Assembly: GCA_900546365.1 (NCBI GenBank)
Contig: URCF01000018.1
Coordinates: forward strand, 1 to 36,775
Length of the DNA: 36,775 bases
Direction: 5' to 3'
DNA from: an uncultured Porphyromonadaceae bacterium
Lineage (GTDB): Bacteria; Bacteroidota; Bacteroidia; Bacteroidales; Muribaculaceae
The first letter of the stretch is position 1; every line of letters starts with the position of its first letter. Positions 1 to 6,726 of the stretch are shown in pieces. The notes under the pieces were generated by a model. That model searched no databases. It was given only the letters and a program-made list of their open reading frames with translations, and was not told the origin of the DNA. Position numbers and translations under genes: made by a program.

Positions 1-1137
1 GTCGCCTTTGGATATCTTTTCTTTTTTTCCGGCGTTGATGTGGAGTGTGGCGGTGGTGGACTCAATGGGGTTGTCGCTGTGGCCGGTGGGGACCCACGAG
101 CGGTCTGCCACCACGTACTCGGGGATGTTGTCGCTCTCGGAGGTGATGACATACACTGTGCCTTGTGCGTTCATGCGTGCTGTACGGCCGTTGCGGTGGG
201 TCCAGCTCTCGGCATTGGGCGGGAGGTGGTAGTGGATCACGCTCCCGACTCCTTCCACATCTATGCCGCGTGAGCCGAGGTCGGTGCTCACGAGGATGGG
301 TGTGGTGCCGTTGTGGAGCAGTGTGAGGGCGTTGTCGCGGTCCATCTGCTCGAGGCCGCCGTGGTATAGTCCGGCCGGGAGTCCTTCTTTCTTGAGGATG
401 GTGTGGAGGCGTTCGGCGCTTTCGCGATGGTTGACAAACAGGATTACCTTGTCGTTATCGAGCGACTTGAGGAGCTGAACGAGGGTGGCTGCTTTGTCGC
501 GGTCGGGACTGGAAATCTCCACAACCTGAGTACGTTTGGCGGGATGTGAACTTTGCTGCGCCCTTAGCACCAGTGGATTGCTGACGGGCATGTAGGGGGG
601 CAGCTCCTGCAGCTCGGTGGCGCTGGTGAGCACCACGCGCTCTGGACGGCGGATGCGTCGCACTATGCGTCGCATCTCTTCGGCAAATCCGAGCTCGAGG
701 CTTTTGTCGTATTCGTCGAGCACCAGGGTGTGGGCGGATTCAATGCTGAGGGTGCCCCGCTGGAGATGGTCGAGCAGACGGCCCGGGGTGGCGATGATGA
801 TGTCGGGCACTGGTGTGAGCGATGGCAGTTCGTCGCTCATCCTGTGGCCTCCGTAGAGCAGGGTGGTTTTGAGCCCGGATGCTATGGGGCGGACCACATC
901 GTGGATCTGGATGGCCAGCTCGCGTGATGGGGCGAGCACCACTGCCTGCACTGAGCCGTTGGGGTTGTCGATGTTGGCCAGTAGGTTGGCGGCGAAAGCG
1001 AGGGTCTTTCCTGAGCCGGTGGGGGCGATTAGCACAGCGGCCGGGTGGCGCAGCTCGAGCATCTGCTGCTGCATGGGGTTGAGCGATTCGATGCCGTGTT
1101 TGGTGCGGATATTGTCGATAATCTGTTTGCGGTTCAT
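1..1137 (-). CDS. DEAD-box RNA helicase (3' end outside window)
   Basis: ATP-dependent RNA helicase acting on structured RNA (cold adaptation, ribosome assembly or mRNA turnover; the exact role cannot be told). I read 379 codons from the ATG at 1137 with no stop before the window edge. Motifs in order: Q-motif-like N-terminus near residues 14-24, Walker A APTGSGKT at 38-45, motif II as DEYD at 141-144 instead of DEAD, motif III SAT at 172-174, motif VI HRNGRTAR starting at residue 314. The DEYD form is, as I recall, common in Bacteroidetes homologues. The missing part is probably a short RNA-binding tail. The gene stands alone behind a structured leader with a terminator about 20 bases before the start codon, which suggests regulation at the RNA level. 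Confidence 0.93.
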   Translation of the reverse strand, partial: MNRKQIIDNIRTKHGIESLNPMQQQMLELRHPAAVLIAPTGSGKTLAFAANLLANIDNPNGSVQAVVLAPSRELAIQIHDVVRPIASGLKTTLLYGGHRMSDELPSLTPVPDIIIATPGRLLDHLQRGTLSIESAHTLVLDEYDKSLELGFAEEMRRIVRRIRRPERVVLTSATELQELPPYMPVSNPLVLRAQQSSHPAKRTQVVEISSPDRDKAATLVQLLKSLDNDKVILFVNHRESAERLHTILKKEGLPAGLYHGGLEQMDRDNALTLLHNGTTPILVSTDLGSRGIDVEGVGSVIHYHLPPNAESWTHRNGRTARMNAQGTVYVITSESDNIPEYVVADRSWVPTGHSDNPIESTTATLHINAGKKEKISKGD

Positions 1138-1157
1138 AGGATGGAGTGTTGGATAAC

Positions 1158-1187
1158 AAAAACAGACCGCCGTAGTGTGGCAGTCCG
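1158..1187 (-). terminator. intrinsic terminator in the helicase leader (attenuator)
   Basis: On the minus strand a 9-bp stem (arms 1187-1179 and 1171-1163, two G-U pairs, 7-base loop) is followed directly by five T. It lies between the helicase promoter and the helicase start codon at 1137, so it can only stop transcripts entering that gene. This arrangement implies attenuation. The plus-strand version of the stem has mismatches at the wobble positions, which supports the minus strand. Confidence 0.7.
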
Positions 1188-1341
1188 CTTGCACGGCATT
1201 GCAGGGAGGGGGAGATCCACTTATCCGGAGTCAGAACCGTATGGCGCCAGCCTGATTTCCGGCATAAGTGCAATGCTGTGATTGTGGTGTATCGCGTTGT
1301 ACGCGTGTTGGTCAGAGGCTGGCGCTCTGCACACGCACATA
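1188..1341 (-). promoter_or_regulatory. structured, probably pseudoknotted leader RNA of the DEAD-box helicase
   Basis: Three long complementary pairs lie between the promoter and the terminator. (a) 1280-1269 pairs with 1203-1192, 11 of 12 bases. (b) 1270-1258 pairs with 1229-1218, 12 bp with one bulged base; it nests inside (a) and shares two bases with it. (c) The loop of (b) at 1253-1244 is exactly complementary over 10 bases to 1325-1316 further 5', which makes a pseudoknot. I do not recognise it as a named riboswitch. A structured leader in front of an RNA helicase gene suggests that the helicase, or temperature, remodels its own leader. Confidence 0.65.
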
Positions 1342-1347
1342 CGATTA

Positions 1348-1378
1348 CAAAGGTATTGCATTTGTGTAAAATACCAAA
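1348..1378 (-). promoter_or_regulatory. Bacteroidetes-type promoter of the helicase
   Basis: Minus-strand -7 element TACCTTTG (1355-1348) matches TAnnTTTG exactly. A -33 TTTG lies at 1378-1375, with a spacer of 19 bases. Transcription should start near 1341, giving a leader of about 200 bases. Confidence 0.75.
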
Positions 1379-1447
1379 TTCTACCGGGGTTAAAATCCGT
1401 GTGGTTAACTATTGTTAACGCTTTCGCGGGACTGCCGTATGAAGTAA

Positions 1448-1476
1448 AGGCGCGCTGACCATCGGTCGGCGCGCCT
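1448..1476 (-). terminator. probable terminator of the glycogen operon
   Basis: A GC-rich inverted repeat (8-bp outer arms 1448-1455 and 1469-1476, with further pairing inside) lies 22 bases after the GH57 stop codon. Only a weak T-run (TTTACTTC) follows on the minus strand. It separates the glycogen operon from the helicase promoter. Confidence 0.55.
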
Positions 1477-1497
1477 GTGAGTGTGGTTAAAAGTCCG

Positions 1498-2967
1498 TTA
1501 TTCAGCCTTTTTTGTAGCTTTTTTGGCAGCAGGTTTCTTTTCTGCGTCTTTCTTGGGAGCTGCCTTTTTGGCCGGGGCTTTTTTCCCGGTTTTCTTTTCA
1601 GCTTTGGCTTCGGGTTTTTCGTCAGCGGCTTTATCTGCAGCGGGCTGACGGAGCAGGTGCTCTTCGTTGAAATGCTCGATGTTCTTGCGCATGGAGTTGA
1701 CCTCCTTGTTGAGAGTCTCGATTTCGCGGGCCTGATTGCGGATAGTGGTGAGCAGGGCGTTGAGCTCCTCGTTCTCGATGGACAGGGGGTACTGTTCCTC
1801 CACTCTCACGATGAAGTCGGCCAATGCGTTCATGTAGTTTGTGAAGGCCTGGAACGGAGTTTCGTATGGGCTGAAGTGGGAGTGGACGGCACCGTCGGCA
1901 AAATGCTTTGTGGCCATGTAGAAGAAATGGTCGGAGGCCTGGAGGTAGTACCAGTCCTGCTTGAGGCGGCGGTCGTCGCACAAGCGCACGCGCTCAGCCA
2001 CGGAGTAGAGTTTGTCGAAGGCCTCGCGCTGGAGCTTGTTGCCGAGCCAGGCAGAGGTGTCGCGGGCTTCATCGGCCCAGGATATGGGATGGAGTATTGA
2101 GAGCTCACCCACGGGTTTGAGCTTGGTGACAGCTTCGGTGGGAGTGAAGAACTCGATGCCACGCTCGCGGGCGAAGTTGGGGAGTGCTTCGAGGAACTGG
2201 AAGATACCTGTTTCCCTGGGCTGCATTTCGCCGAAAGTCTCGAGGTTCATGAACAGATTGATGATCTGCTCCTCCTGGGGAGTGGAAGCAATCCAGTCGA
2301 TATATTTGTCGGCGGTGAGGGGGTATGCGTCCCATTCGGGGTTGGAGAAACGGAACGAGATGTCATCGCTGAGCTTGGAGTTCTTCAGCAGGAGCTTGAG
2401 CTTGGGAGCGCTTGCTGCGCTGTACACATAGTTGGGCGATTTCCATCCGAGGATATGCTTGGCACCTTCGGTGATGACACCTTTGTAGCCCATGGCCAGA
2501 ATCTGGGGGGCCAGCTCATCGCAGTAGATAAGCTCGGTGTTGCGGAGCACCTTGGGGTGCTGTCCGAAGAGCTCATGGATTTTCTCGTCGTGTACCTTGA
2601 CCTGATTGGCAAATTCATCGGGGTCGATGAGTGACGACAGGGAGTGTGCGTAGGTTTCGGCAAGAAATTCCACGCGGCCGGTGTCGGCAAGCTTCTTGAG
2701 GAGGTCGATGAATTCTGGCACATACTGCTCAAACTGTTCGAGGGCGGTGCCTGTGACAGAGAGTGCGCAGCGGAAACCGGGGTAGCGGTCGAGCATCCGG
2801 AGAAGGGTTTCTGCAGCCGGTATGTAGCTGTGGTGTGCTATGCGGGTCACGATGTCGTCGTTGGCGAAATCGTCGTAGTAGTAGTGGTCGTTGCCTATAT
2901 CAAAGAAGCGGTATCTTTTGAGCCTGAACGGCTGATGGATTTGGAAATAAAAACAGATTGCTTTCAT
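1498..2967 (-). CDS. GH57 family alpha-amylase-like protein with Lys/Ala-rich tail
   Basis: Glycoside hydrolase family 57 (alpha-glucan hydrolase or transferase fold), cytoplasmic, third gene of a glycogen operon. Family regions seen: HQP at residues 11-13, a TYAHSL segment near 105-110, and nucleophile region NTE with Glu145. In region 4 the usual acid/base Asp (M-D-Y-E-T-F-G-E) is Asn241 (M-N-L-E-T-F-G-E), read from codon AAC, so activity may be reduced or lost. GH57 amylase-like homologues with incomplete catalytic sites are known in this family. Residues about 400-435 look coiled-coil. About 442-489 is a Lys/Ala/Pro-rich, histone-H1-like tail outside the enzyme fold. No signal peptide. 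It could be an alpha-glucan-binding or structural partner rather than an amylase. Confidence 0.88.
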   Translation of the reverse strand: MKAICFYFQIHQPFRLKRYRFFDIGNDHYYYDDFANDDIVTRIAHHSYIPAAETLLRMLDRYPGFRCALSVTGTALEQFEQYVPEFIDLLKKLADTGRVEFLAETYAHSLSSLIDPDEFANQVKVHDEKIHELFGQHPKVLRNTELIYCDELAPQILAMGYKGVITEGAKHILGWKSPNYVYSAASAPKLKLLLKNSKLSDDISFRFSNPEWDAYPLTADKYIDWIASTPQEEQIINLFMNLETFGEMQPRETGIFQFLEALPNFARERGIEFFTPTEAVTKLKPVGELSILHPISWADEARDTSAWLGNKLQREAFDKLYSVAERVRLCDDRRLKQDWYYLQASDHFFYMATKHFADGAVHSHFSPYETPFQAFTNYMNALADFIVRVEEQYPLSIENEELNALLTTIRNQAREIETLNKEVNSMRKNIEHFNEEHLLRQPAADKAADEKPEAKAEKKTGKKAPAKKAAPKKDAEKKPAAKKATKKAE

Positions 2968-3021
2968 GATGTTATATATAATATAGGTGTTGCTTAATGA
3001 TGTGGAATGATTATAGGCAAA

Positions 3022-4284
3022 TTACTGCCAGTTGAGAACTTTTTTGTAGATATCGATAACCTTGGCTCCTGCCTTGTCCCAGGTGATGCGGTTCACTTCG
3101 TCAAGACCATCCTCGCGTAGCTGGTTGTACATCGCGGGGTAGGTGATGATGGCGTTGATGGCGTCGGCCATGGCGTCGATGTCCCAGTAGTCGGTTTTGA
3201 TTACATTGGTGAGGATTTCGGCGCATCCGCTCTGCTTGGAGATGATGGAGGGGACACCCATCTGCATTGCCTCAAGGGGTGATATTCCGAAAGGCTCGGA
3301 CACAGAGGGCATCACATACACATCGCTCGCCTTGAGCATCTCATACACCTGCTTGCCTTTCTGGAAGCCGGGGAAATGGAACCGGTCGGCGATGTCGCGT
3401 TCGGCAGCGAGCTGAATCATCTTGTTCATCATATCGCCTGAACCGGCCATCACGAAGCGTACATTATGGTTGTTTTTCAGTACTTTGGCGGCAGCTTCCA
3501 CAAAATATTCCGGGCCTTTCTGCATGGTGATGCGTCCGAGGAAGGTGACCACCTTTCCCTTGGGTTTGGGCGGGTTGACATTGAGAAGCTCTTCGCTCAG
3601 GGGGGTGACAGCGTTGTGCACAGTGGTCACCTTGGCGGGGTCGATGCCGTATTTCTCGATCACAGTGCGGCGGGTGAGGTTGCTCACGGTGATGATATGG
3701 TCGGCGTGGTTCATGCCGTCCTTCTCAATGCCGAACACAGTGGGGTTGACATTGCCGCGGCTGCGGTCGAAGTCTGTGGCATGGACATGGATCACGAGCG
3801 GCTTCCCGGTGACCTGCTTGGCGTGTATGCCGGCGGGGTATGTGAGCCAGTCGTGGGAGTGGATTATGTCGAAGTCAAGAGTGCGGGCTATCACGCCGGC
3901 GCAGATGGAGTAGTTGTTGATCTCCTCCAGCAGATTGTCGGGATAGCGTCCTGAGAACTCGAGGCACCCGAGGTCGTTGGTGCGCATATAATTGAAATCG
4001 GCGTAGATGTGGGACCGGAGGTCGAAATACAGGTCGGGGTTCATGTATTTGCCGATACGCTGTTCCACATATTCGCGGCTCACTTCGCGCCAGGCGATAG
4101 GAGTTTGCGAGGCTCCAATGATATGGGCGAAGCTTTTGTCTTCATCGCCCCATGGTTTAGGGATGACAAACGATATGTCCATATCGCCACATTCCCACAT
4201 GCCTTTGGTGAGGCCGTAGCTGGCAGTGCCGAGACCGCCGAGGATGTGCGGTGGAAATTCCCACCCAAACATTAATGCTTTCAT
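3022..4284 (-). CDS. GT4-type glycosyltransferase, probable glycogen synthase
   Basis: GT-B fold glycosyltransferase of 420 residues, expected to add glucose from a nucleotide sugar to alpha-1,4-glucan in the cytoplasm. The N-terminal glycine loop HILGGLGT (13-20), HSHDW (142-146), the acceptor-domain start around 243-255 (FLGRITMQKG) and the retaining-enzyme E-x7-E motif Glu330/Glu338 (EPFGISPLE) are all visible. Bacteroidales keep such a gene between a debranching enzyme and a GH57 protein, which is the layout here: 24 bases after the debranching gene and 54 bases before GH57. That context favours glycogen synthesis over surface-polysaccharide work. The donor (ADP- or UDP-glucose) cannot be told from sequence. 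Confidence 0.88.
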   Translation of the reverse strand: MKALMFGWEFPPHILGGLGTASYGLTKGMWECGDMDISFVIPKPWGDEDKSFAHIIGASQTPIAWREVSREYVEQRIGKYMNPDLYFDLRSHIYADFNYMRTNDLGCLEFSGRYPDNLLEEINNYSICAGVIARTLDFDIIHSHDWLTYPAGIHAKQVTGKPLVIHVHATDFDRSRGNVNPTVFGIEKDGMNHADHIITVSNLTRRTVIEKYGIDPAKVTTVHNAVTPLSEELLNVNPPKPKGKVVTFLGRITMQKGPEYFVEAAAKVLKNNHNVRFVMAGSGDMMNKMIQLAAERDIADRFHFPGFQKGKQVYEMLKASDVYVMPSVSEPFGISPLEAMQMGVPSIISKQSGCAEILTNVIKTDYWDIDAMADAINAIITYPAMYNQLREDGLDEVNRITWDKAGAKVIDIYKKVLNWQ

Positions 4285-4308
4285 CGTGTATGGATTGCGT
4301 AAGGGGGG

Positions 4309-6252
4309 TTATACATTGAATTTTTTAAGAGTGGTGATGGTGCGGAGTATACCGGCCACATTGGTGGCGTGGCTGATGGCACCGCGGCCGCTGAACGGCG
4401 GGTTGGCATCGTAGAGCTGGCTGAGAGCTCCCACGCAAGCCTGGGTCATCTCGTCCTCGTAGCCGATGAGCATACGGTCGATGTAGCTCACGCCGCTGAG
4501 GCCGAACACTCTGAGGTAGGCATCGGCGTAGAATCCGAAGAGCCACGGACGGGCGGGGCCGTTGTGCAGCGCCATCTCCCGTTCCTCGGGGCTGCCGAGG
4601 TAGAAGGGTCGGTAGCCGAAGCTGTTGGGCGAGAGTGTGCGGAGCCCTTTGGGGGTGAGGAGCTCGCGGGTCACCACATCAAGCACCCTCTTGCGCTGAC
4701 GGCGGTCGAGGGGCGAGAAGTCAAGTCCGATGGCCACTGCCATGTTGGGGCGCACCGATGGGTCGGCATAGTTCTCGCTCACATAGTCAAACAGATAGCC
4801 GTAGTCGTTGAGGAACATATCCACGAATGCCGGTTTGAGGCTGTTGGCGATTGCGGTCCACCGCTCATGCTCGGATGTGGAGGTGAGCTCTTCGCCGAGG
4901 AGGCTGATGCCAAACATCAGGGCGTTGTACCACAGGGCGTTGAATTCCACAAGGTGGCCTGTGCGCGGCACCACGGGGCGACCGTTGAGCGAGGCGTTCA
5001 TCCACGACACGGGAGTTTCCGTGCCTATGGTGTAGAGCAGGCCGTTGGACTCCATGCGGAGGTTGGGGTGGCGGTTGTCGGCCACATAGTTGATTATCTC
5101 AGTGACGAGGCTCTTGTAGCGTTTGCGGCAATCGTCAGCACCGTAGGCTTTGGCATATTGCTGCAGGGCCCAGATGCACCACAGGGGTATGTCGGGCAGG
5201 TCGATGCCGAGTATTCTCTTGTCGGACTCGCCGGTGGTCATAAAGTGCTGGAGCGCTTTGGCGGCGGTGTCCATGATGGCTTCGTAGTCGGCGCGGTGGT
5301 CGATGGATATAGTGTTGCCGGGGAGCGCCATGAAAGTGTTGCGGGCAAGGATTTTGCCCCAGGGGTAGCCGGAGAGCATATACATGCTGTTGTCCTCCTT
5401 GAGGTAGAACTGCTTGGCGCAGTTCTTGAGGCAGTTGAAGAAACTGCTGCGTGGAGTTCGGGAGGCAATCTCCTGCGTCCATGTTTTGGCCATGGAGCGT
5501 GGCTGCATCTCGCTGACGCCTGCTGAGAATATGATGGATTCGCCTTTTTTGATGGGAATTTCGAAATATCCGGGCACCCATAGGTCCTCGGTGTAGGGTA
5601 CGCCGCGCTCCATATCCTTGAGATATTCAAAGCCGTTGTACCAGTTGGGTTCGTAGTGCCATTCCGGTTTGTGGCTGAACTGCATGAACAGCTGGGGATA
5701 TCCGGGGTAGAGGCAAGTGGCCACGCCGTTGTTGCACGGGATGCACTCAGTGTTGATGGCATCGTTGGCCACGCAGAGCTGGTTGACTTCGCGGAAAGCC
5801 AGGATGGGACGGAACCGCAGGGTGGTGGCAGAGTGTGCTTCAACGAGGGTGTATCGGATCAGAATACGGTTTTCGTGAGCGATAAACATTTTTTCCTTGG
5901 TGAGAATCACGCCGCCCACACGATATGTGGTTCTGGGGACGCTCTCGCAGTCAAACTCTCGGATGTACTTGTGTCCGTTGGGGCTGTACACGCCACCACG
6001 GTAGCGGTGAAGACCGAGGTTGAACGAAGCGCCGTGCTGAATCACAGTCTCGTCAAGCGACGAAAGGAGCACGTGCCACGAATTGTCCATTTCCGGCATC
6101 GGTATCACCAGGAGCCCGTGCTGCTTACGAGTGTTGCAGTCCACCACGGAAGTGCAGTGATAAGCACCTGCCTGATTGGTGCGCAGCATCTCTTTCATAA
6201 GCGACTGCTCCAGGTTTATCATCAGGTTCTTATCGAATTTCAGATAACTCAT
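4309..6252 (-). CDS. glycogen debranching enzyme-like protein (GH133, amylo-alpha-1,6-glucosidase)
   Basis: Family role: hydrolysis of alpha-1,6 branch points in glycogen. The 647 residues fit the bacterial form: an N-terminal beta domain (about 25-250) and a C-terminal (alpha/alpha)6 domain (about 270-640), with conserved stretches EFNALWYNAL (436-445), HNGPARPWL (563-571) and PPFSGRGAIS (618-627). The TWMD segment that supplies the general-acid Asp in the family reads SWMN here (Asn419, codon AAC), so catalysis is in doubt. It is first gene of the operon that continues into the glycosyltransferase and GH57. No signal peptide. A debranching enzyme with altered catalysis is the main reading; a glucan-binding pseudoenzyme is the alternative. 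Confidence 0.88.
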   Translation of the reverse strand: MSYLKFDKNLMINLEQSLMKEMLRTNQAGAYHCTSVVDCNTRKQHGLLVIPMPEMDNSWHVLLSSLDETVIQHGASFNLGLHRYRGGVYSPNGHKYIREFDCESVPRTTYRVGGVILTKEKMFIAHENRILIRYTLVEAHSATTLRFRPILAFREVNQLCVANDAINTECIPCNNGVATCLYPGYPQLFMQFSHKPEWHYEPNWYNGFEYLKDMERGVPYTEDLWVPGYFEIPIKKGESIIFSAGVSEMQPRSMAKTWTQEIASRTPRSSFFNCLKNCAKQFYLKEDNSMYMLSGYPWGKILARNTFMALPGNTISIDHRADYEAIMDTAAKALQHFMTTGESDKRILGIDLPDIPLWCIWALQQYAKAYGADDCRKRYKSLVTEIINYVADNRHPNLRMESNGLLYTIGTETPVSWMNASLNGRPVVPRTGHLVEFNALWYNALMFGISLLGEELTSTSEHERWTAIANSLKPAFVDMFLNDYGYLFDYVSENYADPSVRPNMAVAIGLDFSPLDRRQRKRVLDVVTRELLTPKGLRTLSPNSFGYRPFYLGSPEEREMALHNGPARPWLFGFYADAYLRVFGLSGVSYIDRMLIGYEDEMTQACVGALSQLYDANPPFSGRGAISHATNVAGILRTITTLKKFNV

Positions 6253-6323
6253 GATTGATATTTAAATGTTGGTTATTCAGAGGGTATTATGTGTGGCGGT
6301 GAAGAGCCGCCATCTTTGGTACG

Positions 6324-6358
6324 CGAATGTACACATATTTTATCTGACAAGCAACAAA
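6324..6358 (-). promoter_or_regulatory. possible promoter of the glycogen operon
   Basis: Minus-strand TACATTCG (6331-6324) differs from TAnnTTTG at one base. A TTG lies at 6354-6352 within TTTGTTG, spacer 20. It sits about 70 bases before the debranching start. The rest of 6253-6405 shows no gene. Confidence 0.35.
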
Positions 6359-6405
6359 TTTGCTCAAATTAAAACAAAATGTGTTGAAAAGCATAATATT
6401 TACAA

Positions 6406-6440
6406 GAAAAAAAGGCCGGTGTAATTCTACCCCGGCCTTT
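6406..6440 (-). terminator. intrinsic terminator of the 6.4-6.7 kb RNA gene
   Basis: A 9-bp GC-rich stem (AAAGGCCGG with CCGGCCTTT, arms 6440-6432 and 6419-6411, 12-base loop) runs into a T-rich tract on the minus strand. It stops transcription about 150 bases before the glycogen operon. Confidence 0.75.
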
Positions 6441-6680
6441 CTATAAGGGCCACACCAAAGGATGCGATGAAACTCCGATAGACAGGATTTGAGCGCTCGC
6501 CAACCGTTGTAATCCGCCTGGGCTGATCAAAGCCACCCCTTTCGGGGTTGGGGCCCGCCATTGGCCGACTAAGCTTGTCTCGGTATTTCGATTGTAATTG
6601 ATGAGTTTCCCAATCAACTTTGATGTGGTATAAGATATGTCAATGTTCTTGTGGAGCCGTGAGGCTTTCCGTTTGCTTTT
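6406..6680 (-). ncRNA. independently transcribed, unidentified small RNA (~275 nt)
   Basis: A consensus promoter at 6687-6718 and a strong terminator at 6406-6440 bracket a stretch with no convincing protein. The only long reading frame, 82 codons, runs through the hairpins and into the terminator. Visible folds on the minus strand include a GAAA tetraloop stem (ACCCC 6548-6544 with GGGGT 6539-6535), a Gly/Cys-type GGAAAGCC/GGCTCC hairpin near the 5' end, a TTGAT/ATCAA stem, and partial pairing of the two ends (TATAA near 6680 with TTATA near 6445). It does not show the hallmarks of tmRNA, RNase P RNA or bacterial SRP RNA. A divergent 6S RNA cannot be excluded. A riboregulator of the downstream glycogen operon is a further possibility. 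Confidence 0.6.
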
Positions 6681-6686
6681 ATAACG

Positions 6687-6718
6687 CAAAGATATATCGC
6701 GAGGTTCAATCCTGCAAA
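6687..6718 (-). promoter_or_regulatory. Bacteroidetes-type promoter of the small RNA
   Basis: Minus-strand -7 element TATCTTTG (6694-6687) is a perfect TAnnTTTG. The -33 TTTG is at 6718-6715, spacer 20 bases. It faces the RNA gene and lies just after the stop codon of the GH85-like gene. Confidence 0.75.
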
Positions 6719-6726
6719 TCTTTTCG

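Noticed and set aside
4369..5526. 385-codon plus-strand frame opposite the debranching gene
   Set aside because: Antisense of a clear GDE gene; repetitive Glu/Val/His composition.
6441..6689. Minus-strand 82-codon frame in the RNA gene
   Set aside because: It starts next to the promoter, covers the tetraloop hairpin and reads into the terminator. Composition is not protein-like; an RNA explains it better.
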